64,000 nt of DNA from CAYWIT01 sp964458415. GTDB lineage: Bacteria > Pseudomonadota > Alphaproteobacteria > Micavibrionales > UBA2020. Under the pieces are notes generated by a model. The model saw only the letters and a list, made by a program, of their open reading frames with translations. It searched no databases and was not told the DNA's origin. Position numbers and translations under genes: made by a program. Location of the stretch: assembly GCA_964458415.1 (NCBI GenBank), contig CAYWIT010000006.1, positions 59,355 through 123,354 of the forward strand, read 5' to 3'. This document shows positions 8,778 to 16,293 of this stretch, piece after piece. Position 1 is the first letter of the stretch, and the number at the start of each line of letters is the position of its first letter.

Positions 8778-9250
8778 AAGCCGTTCTCCGTTTGTAGCCG
8801 TTTCAGCAGCGCTTGGGCGCCTTCATTAATCAGGGCAAAACTGTGCTGGAAGTCTGTGATGTCGCCGTACCAGGGATCCGGGACGTCAAGCCGATCCTCG
8901 TCGTCGAGGGCGGATAAAAACATTTCGATCCGCATGGTGCGGTCTTGCGGCGCCCGCTCGCTGATTTCAAAAAGATGTCCGCTATCCATGGCATAAATAT
9001 AATCGAAGGCCGCAAAATCCTCTGCGCGCAGGGGGCGGGAACGAATCCCGTCCAGACTGATCCCGTTGCTGTTTGCAACCTTGATAGCGCGGGGATCCGG
9101 ACTTTCGCCTTTGTGGTGGGCATCCGTGCCGGCGGAATCGATATAAAACCAGTTTTCCAGTCCGGCCGCTGTGGCCAGATGCCGGAAAACCCCCTCGGCG
9201 GTGGGGGAGCGACAGATATTGCCGGTACAGACGAAAAGAATGCGAATCAC
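8774..9250 (-). CDS. Low-molecular-weight protein tyrosine phosphatase
   Basis: The 158-aa protein starts with the P-loop CTGNICRSP, holding the nucleophile Cys and the Arg, and ends with the general-acid loop DVPDPWYGD. This is the full LMW-PTP fold. It overlaps the fructosamine kinase by 4 bp. LMW-PTP and FN3K genes are often neighbours or fused in bacteria and plants, so it may dephosphorylate sugar-phosphate products or regulate the kinase. Confidence 0.93.
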   Translation of the reverse strand: MIRILFVCTGNICRSPTAEGVFRHLATAAGLENWFYIDSAGTDAHHKGESPDPRAIKVANSNGISLDGIRSRPLRAEDFAAFDYIYAMDSGHLFEISERAPQDRTMRIEMFLSALDDEDRLDVPDPWYGDITDFQHSFALINEGAQALLKRLQTENGL

Positions 9251-9312
9251 GCGGTGCTTGCCTTTGGGATATGAATTTGTGATCCTGCCACCAGACGACA
9301 GGAGATATCATT

Positions 9313-11250
9313 TTGACACTGAAACCGGCCACATTGCAATGGTCTGGAGAGGGCGGGCTGCAGAGCCTGCTTTATAACGATGTTTATTTTCAGCTTGGGG
9401 CAGGCATTGCGGAATCGCGCCATGTCTTTCTGCAATGCAACAAACTGACTGAACGCTTTTCAGATCCGGCGCTGGAGAAGTTTCAGATTGCGGAGCTTGG
9501 TTTCGGCACGGGGCTGAATTTTTTGCTGACGGCGCAGGTGTGGCAGGAATATGCGCCGGCCGCGGCTTGGCTTGATTATGTCAGTATAGAAAAACATCCG
9601 CTGCAAAGGGGTGATATGCAGCGGATTTATACGCATTGGCCGGAGCTTGCCTCTTTTTGTACCGCGCTGCTGGAGCAATATCCCCCGCTTCTGGCGGGAT
9701 TTCATACGCTGATTTTTCCGCAATGGCGTATTCGTTTGACTTTGCTTTTTGGCGATGTCGGGGAGGTGCTGCCGGAATTGCGCGGCAAATACGATGCCTG
9801 GTATCTCGACGGTTTTACTCCCGTCAAAAATCCGGAGATGTGGGAGGATCGGTTATTTCCGCTGCTTGCGGCCAGAACGAAATCCGGCGGGACGTTGTCC
9901 AGTTTTACAGCGGCAGGCGCGGTGCGGCGGGCTTTGGCAGCGGCTGGATTCACCGTTAAAAAAATCCCGGGCTATGGCATTAAATTCGCCATGACCGTAG
10001 CGGAGTTTTACAGCGCGGACCCGGCGCAAGATAAATCTGGCGCGGACCCGGCGCAAGGAGAAATTCTCGCGGACGTGGCGCCAAGACGAGTACGGGTCGC
10101 GGTGCTTGGTGCCGGGATAGCAGGCTGTGCGGCCGCTTATGCTTTGGCGCGGCGCGGCTATGATGTTACGCTGGTTGACCGGCAAGACGATGCCGGAATG
10201 GAAACTTCAGGCAATCCCTGCGGTATTGTCTATCCAAAGCTGGCCATGGCGCCCTCCCCCTTCGGGGCATATCATCAGCATGCGTTTTTGTTCGCACGCA
10301 GGCTGGTAACATCCCTTGCGCTGTCCTCATGGAAATCCTGCGGCGTCATGCATCCGGATCTGACGGCAGCGGCGGGGCAAAGAACGCAAGCGCTGCTGGA
10401 AAAAAACGCATTTCCGCCTGAATATGCACGGTTTGACAGGGATCCGTTTTCCGGTCGGGGCGGTATCTGGCAGGAAATGGCGGGATATCTTTCTCCCCCT
10501 GAATTTTGCCGGGTATTGGCGGAACAGCCCCGTATTCAAAAAATTTACACGACGCAAATCGGCGATTTGAAGAAAACCGCGCACGGGTGGCAGATTCTTG
10601 ATAAAGACCAGAAAACAGTGATGGCAGCGGATATTGTTATTATCGCATTAAATCATACCAGTCAGGCCTTTTCACAGACGGCGTGGCTGCCGCTACGCCC
10701 CCTGCGCGGGCAAATAACGATCCTCCGGGCGACGGAAAAATCCCGCCTGCTGGATCGGGTCATTTCCCATGACGGGTATATCGTTCCCGCGCAAGACGGG
10801 CAGCATGTTATCGGCGCGACGTTTCAAAGAGAAGACCCGGCCAAGCCGGAGATTCGATCTGCGGATCATACCGAAAATATTGAAAAACTGAACGCGATCC
10901 TGCCAGAATTCGGCTTGACGGCGGCGCATGTTACAACGGGACGGGCGGGTTACCGGGTTTCGCCACCGGACAAATTGCCGTTGATTGGCCCCTGTCCTGA
11001 CTATAATCTTTTTTTGAAAACGCATGATGGTCTGCGACACGGGCAGCTTGTCCAACAGGCGGCGCCTTGTCATGAGGGGCTCTATATAACGACCGGTTTT
11101 GGCGCACATGGCATGACGGGAGCCCCGCTGGCAGGAGAAATTCTGGCGGCGATGATTGATGGCGCTCCCCTGCCTGTGCCGGAGAGCCTGCTGGCGTTTC
11201 TTTTACCGGAGCGGTTTATCCGGCGGGGATTAAAACGCGGGGAGATATAA
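9313..11250 (+). CDS. mnmC: MnmC, bifunctional tRNA wobble-uridine modification enzyme
   Basis: The 645-aa protein carries both MnmC activities. The N-terminal SAM methyltransferase (AELGFGTGLNF, then the conserved YLDGFTPVKNPEMW) makes mnm5. The C-terminal FAD oxidase (VAVLGAGIAGCAAAYALARRG, GRAGYRVSPPDKLPLIGP, TTGFGAHGMTGAPLAGEIL) removes the carboxymethyl group. Together they finish mnm5s2U34 in tRNA. The start is TTG at 9313 with GGAG upstream. The linker at about residues 235-258 contains a short tandem duplication (SADPAQ, GADPAQ). It is divergent from the phosphatase gene. Confidence 0.95.
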   Translation: MTLKPATLQWSGEGGLQSLLYNDVYFQLGAGIAESRHVFLQCNKLTERFSDPALEKFQIAELGFGTGLNFLLTAQVWQEYAPAAAWLDYVSIEKHPLQRGDMQRIYTHWPELASFCTALLEQYPPLLAGFHTLIFPQWRIRLTLLFGDVGEVLPELRGKYDAWYLDGFTPVKNPEMWEDRLFPLLAARTKSGGTLSSFTAAGAVRRALAAAGFTVKKIPGYGIKFAMTVAEFYSADPAQDKSGADPAQGEILADVAPRRVRVAVLGAGIAGCAAAYALARRGYDVTLVDRQDDAGMETSGNPCGIVYPKLAMAPSPFGAYHQHAFLFARRLVTSLALSSWKSCGVMHPDLTAAAGQRTQALLEKNAFPPEYARFDRDPFSGRGGIWQEMAGYLSPPEFCRVLAEQPRIQKIYTTQIGDLKKTAHGWQILDKDQKTVMAADIVIIALNHTSQAFSQTAWLPLRPLRGQITILRATEKSRLLDRVISHDGYIVPAQDGQHVIGATFQREDPAKPEIRSADHTENIEKLNAILPEFGLTAAHVTTGRAGYRVSPPDKLPLIGPCPDYNLFLKTHDGLRHGQLVQQAAPCHEGLYITTGFGAHGMTGAPLAGEILAAMIDGAPLPVPESLLAFLLPERFIRRGLKRGEI

Positions 11251-11259
11251 AAGCGAGAA

Positions 11260-12534
11260 TTATTTGTCTTTGATTTTCTGGATGCCGAGGGCCTTGAGAA
11301 TAAATTTTTCGTAGCAGGTCATGCTCTTCCCGCTGCGGACTTTATAGAGAAAATATTTTTCAAAAGCGATTTTGGCCAGATGCACCCATTTGCCGTGGGA
11401 TGACCAGTTGACATTGCGTGGCGGAATTTGGGGTTGTGCCACAAAGGCGACGCCTGAGTCGCCAAAATCCGCCAGACAGACGGCATTCCATGTTGCGCGA
11501 AAATGCGGCGGCTCTCCCTTGAGGAGTGCCCCGATATTTTTGGCGGCGGCGGTGGCCATGGATTCGATCATAAACCCTGTTTTTGGAATACCTGTCGGGA
11601 TCAGTGTTTTGCTGCCAGGAGCAATAGCGACACAAACACCAATGGCGTAAATATTCGGAAAAGCGGGGTTTCTTTGATATTCGTCAATTAAAACAAATCC
11701 GCGCGGGTTTGTCAGCCCCTCTATGCCGCGCACCGCTGCAACGCCACGAAAGGCCGGCATCATCATGGTCAGGACGAAGGGGAGTCCCTGTGTTTTTTTA
11801 ATGTTGCCGTCTTCGGAAATTTCCTCAACGGTCAGTTTATCGGGTTCCGCTTTTTTTACCCTGGCATTGGTGATCCATTTGATGTGACGGTTGCGCAGCT
11901 CGCTTTCCAGCAGTCCTTTGGTATCGCCAACGCCATCGAGGCCCAGATGGCCGATATAAGGTTCCGAGGTCACAAAAGTCATCGGCACACGGTCGCGGAT
12001 TTTGTGTTTTTTCAATTCGGTATCAAGGATGAAGGCAAACTCATAAGCCGGCCCGAAGCAGGAAGCGCCCTGTACCGCCCCGATAATCACGGGCCCCGGA
12101 TTCTCGATCAGTTTTTGAACTGTTGCCGCGGTTTTTTCGGCATGCGGCGTAAGGCAGATAGAGGAGGTATTTTGCTCGGGGCCGAAGCCTTCTATCTCGT
12201 CAAAAGCTGCCTCAGGCCCCGTTGCGATAACCAGATAGTCGTAAGAAATGGCCCGGCCGTCCTCGAGAGTGATTTTATTCTCCGCCGGATGGATGCGGCT
12301 GGCGCCGCAGGTTTCGAAGGCGATTTTGTTTTTTGCCATGACCGGTGCAAGATCGACTTCGATATCCTTCCGCTGGCGCCGGCCCACGGCGACCCAGGGA
12401 TTGGAAGGAACAAACTGATAAAGGGTTCCTTTATTGATTACGGTGATCTTGTCGTCCTTGCCGATATGCTCCCTCATTTCATAGGACAGGAGCGATCCGC
12501 TAAGACCGGCGCCGAGAATAACAATATGAGCCAT
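11260..12534 (-). CDS. sqr: Sulfide:quinone oxidoreductase, type I
   Basis: The 424-aa flavoprotein oxidises sulfide and passes electrons to the quinone pool at the inner membrane. It has the FAD motif VILGAGLSGS at the N-terminus. The three catalytic-type cysteines are present: C127 in SSICLTPHA, C159 in GASCFGPAYEF and C353 in TWNAVCLADFGD. The surrounding residues match type I SQRs such as that of Acidithiobacillus from memory, including TSEPYIGHLGLDGVGD and PKTGFMIESM, and the C-terminal amphipathic WVHLAKIAFEKYF. It stands alone, converging on mnmC. It may detoxify sulfide rather than support lithotrophy. Confidence 0.9.
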   Translation of the reverse strand: MAHIVILGAGLSGSLLSYEMREHIGKDDKITVINKGTLYQFVPSNPWVAVGRRQRKDIEVDLAPVMAKNKIAFETCGASRIHPAENKITLEDGRAISYDYLVIATGPEAAFDEIEGFGPEQNTSSICLTPHAEKTAATVQKLIENPGPVIIGAVQGASCFGPAYEFAFILDTELKKHKIRDRVPMTFVTSEPYIGHLGLDGVGDTKGLLESELRNRHIKWITNARVKKAEPDKLTVEEISEDGNIKKTQGLPFVLTMMMPAFRGVAAVRGIEGLTNPRGFVLIDEYQRNPAFPNIYAIGVCVAIAPGSKTLIPTGIPKTGFMIESMATAAAKNIGALLKGEPPHFRATWNAVCLADFGDSGVAFVAQPQIPPRNVNWSSHGKWVHLAKIAFEKYFLYKVRSGKSMTCYEKFILKALGIQKIKDK

Positions 12535-12626
12535 GTGTCCGTTCCTCCATTTTCCGTGGACAGCGTATAACGGAGAGCGGAGAATGAAAAGGTGTTCCGG
12601 TAATTATTAAGGAGTGTCAGGTTGCC

Positions 12627-13424
12627 CTAAAGACTGAATTTCTCGCCGAGATAAACGCGCCGTACGTCTTTGTGTGCAACAATATCGGCGGGCTTCCCCT
12701 CCATCAGGACCTGTCCGCCGTGGAGGATATAGGCGCGGTCCACAATATCAAGTGTATCACGGACGTTATGATCGGTGATCAGCACGCCGATATTCCGGTC
12801 CTTGAGATGTTTGACGAGATCACGGATTTCAGCAACGGCGATCGGATCAATTCCGGCGAGGGGCTCGTCGAGCAGGATAAATTGCGGGTGCGTGGCCAGC
12901 GCACGGGCGATTTCCACCCGCCGGCGTTCTCCGCCGGAGAGCGCGACGGCGGGGGTGAAACGCAGGTGGGTAATCGAAAACTCGGCGAGCAGCTCTTCAA
13001 GCAGATGTTCGCGGCGTTCGGCATCTTCCTCGACAACCTGCAGGACGGCACGGATGTTGTCTTCTACATTGAGGCCGCGAAAAATCGAGGATTCCTGCGG
13101 CAGATAGCCGATCCCCAACCGGGCGCGACGGTACATAGGCAAGTGCGTAATATCCTTGCCATCAAGGCGGATCTCGCCGCCATCGGCGTCAATCAGTCCT
13201 GTGACGATATAAAAACAGGTTGTCTTTCCGGCGCCATTGGGGCCCAGCAGGCCAACGGCCTCGCCGCGGCGGACATGCAGCGAAACATCCCGCAGCACCG
13301 GACGGCTGCGATAGCGCTTCATCAGGTGGTTCACCGTCAGCCCTTTGTTATCCTTGCTGTCGCTCACCAGTCGGGGTTCCGCAAGTGGCACTGCCGGGGT
13401 ATTGTTTTTTTCTTCACTCGTCAC
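12627..13424 (-). CDS. lptB: LPS export ABC transporter ATP-binding protein LptB
   Basis: This 265-aa ATPase has Walker A GPNGAGKTT, signature LSGGERRR and Walker B ILLDEPLAGIDPIAV, the last being typical of LptB. LptB drives LPS extraction from the inner membrane together with LptF and LptG, which are not in this window. About 25 polar residues precede the usual start, a modest N-terminal extension. The start overlaps lptA by 11 bp. It is the last gene of kdsD-lptC-lptA-lptB. Confidence 0.94.
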   Translation of the reverse strand: MTSEEKNNTPAVPLAEPRLVSDSKDNKGLTVNHLMKRYRSRPVLRDVSLHVRRGEAVGLLGPNGAGKTTCFYIVTGLIDADGGEIRLDGKDITHLPMYRRARLGIGYLPQESSIFRGLNVEDNIRAVLQVVEEDAERREHLLEELLAEFSITHLRFTPAVALSGGERRRVEIARALATHPQFILLDEPLAGIDPIAVAEIRDLVKHLKDRNIGVLITDHNVRDTLDIVDRAYILHGGQVLMEGKPADIVAHKDVRRVYLGEKFSL

Positions 13425-14247
13425 GGTGTCGGGGCACTTTCTGCTGCGATGGCGCTGATTTCGGGTAAAAAATACCCTTCACGCGCCCGTCAGGCGTTGT
13501 TTCATTGGCAAATAATTGGCTGATTCCGGTTTTCAAGTCAACGACAACGCGCGTTCCTTCCAGTTTGTTTTCTCCTTGGTAGACAAAAACTTTGCCGGTC
13601 AGCACGGCTTGTCCGGCCATAACATCATAAACGCCCTGATCACCGGTGGCGGTTTCTTTTTGTGTTTTTACAATGACATGACCGGAAGCGTCGATCCGTT
13701 TTAGGGCGGTCTTTCCATGCGCGTCCTGCGTGAAAAATGCAATCAGGGTATCGGCGGACAATTGATCGGTTCCGCGGGAGGCCGTTGCGTCGCCGGTGGC
13801 GGTCAGGCGATTTTCCCTTGTTTCGAAGGTTATGCTGTTTTTGGCCGTCAGGCTGTCTTCAGGCGTGGTGATTTTCAGGTCTTTGCCGGTCAGTACGGCT
13901 TGTTGTTTGATAATTTCATAGACGGCCTTGTCTCCGAAAGCAGTATAGGGTGGCGACGAAATGACGACATGATCCAGCGCATCGATCTGTGTCAGCTCCG
14001 TTGCTCCTCCACTTTCGCTGTAATAGGCGGTCAGGGTATCTGCCTGCACCTCAAAATTCCCCTGTCTGGCGATGGCGTTTTTATGAGCGGTATAGGTTTT
14101 TGCCAGACGGTTCCATTCTAGAGATTGTGCTGCAGAAATTTCTATTGGCTTCGTATTATTATCGGCAGGCAAGAGCGGGGTTTGCGCGTATAAGGGCGCA
14201 CTGAGTAGAATGAGCAGGCCGCAGAAGACAGCGCCAGATTTTATCAT
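13414..14247 (-). CDS. lptA: LPS transport periplasmic protein LptA (OstA domain)
   Basis: The 277-aa protein has a signal peptide (MIKSGAVFCGLLILLSAPLYAQ) followed by two OstA-type repeats, for example FEVQADTLTAYYSESG, LTGKDLKITTPEDSLTAKNSITFETRENRLTATGDATASRG, and VYQGENKLEGTRVVVDLKTGIS. It forms the periplasmic bridge that carries LPS. At 277 aa it is longer than E. coli LptA (about 185), as is common in Alphaproteobacteria. It overlaps lptC by 4 bp and lptB by 11 bp. Confidence 0.9.
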   Translation of the reverse strand: MIKSGAVFCGLLILLSAPLYAQTPLLPADNNTKPIEISAAQSLEWNRLAKTYTAHKNAIARQGNFEVQADTLTAYYSESGGATELTQIDALDHVVISSPPYTAFGDKAVYEIIKQQAVLTGKDLKITTPEDSLTAKNSITFETRENRLTATGDATASRGTDQLSADTLIAFFTQDAHGKTALKRIDASGHVIVKTQKETATGDQGVYDVMAGQAVLTGKVFVYQGENKLEGTRVVVDLKTGISQLFANETTPDGRVKGIFYPKSAPSQQKVPRHRDE

Positions 14248-14915
14248 CCCTTTTCCTTTCCGCCCGCGCGGGGGTTATTTAGAATTAGCCGGGCCGGGCC
14301 GCCGAAAAGAATACGGTTTCCCCCGTCAAGGATCTCCATATTTTGGGAGAACAATTGTCCGAGCGGACCCTGCGCCATGACAGGAGAATCCGCCCGCGCC
14401 GTCTTTGTCTGTAAATCGACAGTGATGTTGTCCAGATGCAATTCGTAACCTTTGTCATGGAAAACCGCGACATTTCCATTCAGGTTCAATCTCGCCTGTT
14501 GCAGGTTATAAGAGCCTGCAAGGGATTCAACGGCGACCCATGATTTATCTTCCAATGTAATATCCCCGCGGGGGTTTTCCAGCAGGACAAGGTCCGGATT
14601 ATTCGGATCCCGGGTCGCTTTTTTGGCGAGGAGTGTATAGGGACGTCCTTCCGGGGTCAGGCCTTCATATTGCGCGGTCATGACTTCTGTTTGGCCGGGC
14701 GTTGTCGTCTCTTCTTTCGGCAGCTCCGCTAAAAGTTGTTGGTGCGGGCTCTGGGAAAGGCGGGCGATGACGATACCGATAATAACCAGCGCAAGGAAGG
14801 GCAGGGCAAATTTTGCTACGCGCACAAAACGGGAATGGCCGGTAAAAGCTGTCGCCGATATCTGTGGCGTCCGCTGAATCCAGTCTCGTGATTTGGGAGG
14901 CGGTTTCAGTTTCAT
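14244..14915 (-). CDS. lptC: LPS export protein LptC
   Basis: The 223-aa protein has one N-terminal membrane helix (FALPFLALVIIGIVIARL) and a periplasmic LptC domain with EGLTPEGRPYTLLAKKATRDPNNPDLVLLENPRGDITLEDKSW. It passes LPS from LptB2FG to LptA. The reading frames overlap kdsD and lptA by 4 bp each. Position and topology support the call more than strict sequence identity, which is normal for this family. Confidence 0.88.
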   Translation of the reverse strand: MKLKPPPKSRDWIQRTPQISATAFTGHSRFVRVAKFALPFLALVIIGIVIARLSQSPHQQLLAELPKEETTTPGQTEVMTAQYEGLTPEGRPYTLLAKKATRDPNNPDLVLLENPRGDITLEDKSWVAVESLAGSYNLQQARLNLNGNVAVFHDKGYELHLDNITVDLQTKTARADSPVMAQGPLGQLFSQNMEILDGGNRILFGGPARLILNNPRAGGKEKG

Positions 14916-15925
14916 GCAAATCCTGCCTTAAGGCAATCATGAATGTGCAACAATCCGGCGGGCTTGCCCGCTTTGTCAATAATGACCAGCACGGTGATTT
15001 TTCGAAAACTGTTCTTCAGATCATTCATCAGAGCCATCGCCTCTGCTACCAGCATATCAGGCTGCGCTGTTCTGGGGTGCCGGGTCATGATTTCACGCGC
15101 CGTTTTTAGCGGCAGGTCGCTAGAGAGCTGGCGACGGATATCTCCGTCAGTGATGATGCCGGAAAGACGCCCTTCCTTATCTGTCAGCGCGATACAGCCA
15201 AAGCCTTTCTCGCTGATGATTTTTACGGCTTCTGTTACAGAGATATCCTCAGAAGCGATGGGCAGATCCGTGCCGTGATGCATGATTTCCGAGACGCGCA
15301 TGAGTTGCTGGCCGAGCTTGCCGCCGGGGTGGAAGATTTTGAAATCTTTTGCGCTGAATCCTTTGCGTTCCAACAAGGCGATGGCAAGGGCGTCGCCCAG
15401 AGCCAGAGTCATTGTGGTAGAGGTTGTAGGCGCCAATCCGTTCGGGCAGGCTTCCGGCGCGGGAGGCAGGTGCAGGGCAATATCGGATTTTTGCGCCAGT
15501 GTTGAATCCGCGCGGCTGGTGATACTGATGAGCGGGATCGCGAAGCGGCGCGTGTACTCGATAAGATCAAGCAGCTCTTTGGCTTCGCCGGAATTCGAGA
15601 GTGCGAGCACGACGTCGCCGCGGACGATCATGCCCATGTCGCCGTGTGAGGCTTCGGCGGGGTGGACAAAAAAAGCCGGGGTTCCGGTCGAGGCCAGGGT
15701 GGCGGCAATCTTGCGGCCAATGTGCCCGGATTTTCCCATGCCGGTAATAATGATCCGGCCTTCCGCAGAAAGCATCATTTCCAGCGCATGGTGAAAAGCT
15801 TCATCCAGTCTTGCCGCCAGTTCTTGCAGCCCGTGGGCTTCCGTCTCCAGAACGCGTTTGGCACAGGCAAGGCTGGTCGCTGTCTTGGCGGCTTGTGCGG
15901 GGTCATGCAGTTTCAGGATCGTCAT
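14912..15925 (-). CDS. kdsD: Arabinose-5-phosphate isomerase (KdsD/KpsF/GutQ)
   Basis: The 337-aa protein has an N-terminal SIS sugar-isomerase domain (IITGMGKSGHIGRKIAATLASTGTPAFFVHPAEASHGDMGMI) and two C-terminal CBS domains (TDLPIASEDISVTEAVKIISEKGFGCIALTD). It converts ribulose-5-phosphate to arabinose-5-phosphate, the first step to Kdo for LPS. It leads the kdsD-lptCAB operon, linking Kdo supply to LPS export. Confidence 0.94.
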   Translation of the reverse strand: MTILKLHDPAQAAKTATSLACAKRVLETEAHGLQELAARLDEAFHHALEMMLSAEGRIIITGMGKSGHIGRKIAATLASTGTPAFFVHPAEASHGDMGMIVRGDVVLALSNSGEAKELLDLIEYTRRFAIPLISITSRADSTLAQKSDIALHLPPAPEACPNGLAPTTSTTMTLALGDALAIALLERKGFSAKDFKIFHPGGKLGQQLMRVSEIMHHGTDLPIASEDISVTEAVKIISEKGFGCIALTDKEGRLSGIITDGDIRRQLSSDLPLKTAREIMTRHPRTAQPDMLVAEAMALMNDLKNSFRKITVLVIIDKAGKPAGLLHIHDCLKAGFA

Positions 15926-16293
15926 GATTCTCTGGCCTTTTCGAAAGAGGATAGGGACGCGTTGCTGATTTTGCGCGGGGCGCTGGAAAAATTCCAGTTA
16001 AATCTTATGGTTATAGGTTTTTTTGCATCTTTTTATCTGATTCTTGGCAAAAAAGGGTAATTTGTGCGGGGGGAGATTTTAAATTAGGATTAATTTTTAA
16101 ATATGTAAAATATATATACTGTTTAAACTTAATTTCTGTAATAAAATTATAAAAAAAGTTAAGGAAATATTTTTTTGTATGTCGGCACCCCCCTTTTCTG
16201 TAATTTTCCCTTGATCGTATGACGCGGGAGGGGTAACTTACGTAAACGAACAAACATAAAAAATCAAAAACCTGCTTTAAGGAGACCAAGAAT
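15926..16293. promoter_or_regulatory. AT-rich divergent intergenic region with candidate promoters
   Basis: This 368-bp gap separates kdsD (left) from the Hsp100-like gene (right). About 16075-16180 is strongly AT-rich. TTGATC at 16211-16216 and TAACTT at 16234-16239 are 17 bp apart and 54 bp upstream of the ATG at 16294, a weak housekeeping-type promoter. AAGGAGA precedes that ATG. I found no protein-coding gene or clear RNA in the gap. Confidence 0.35.

Noticed and set aside
12672..13523. A 283-codon plus-strand frame across lptB and the end of lptA.
   Set aside because: Antisense to two clear, overlapping LPS-export genes.
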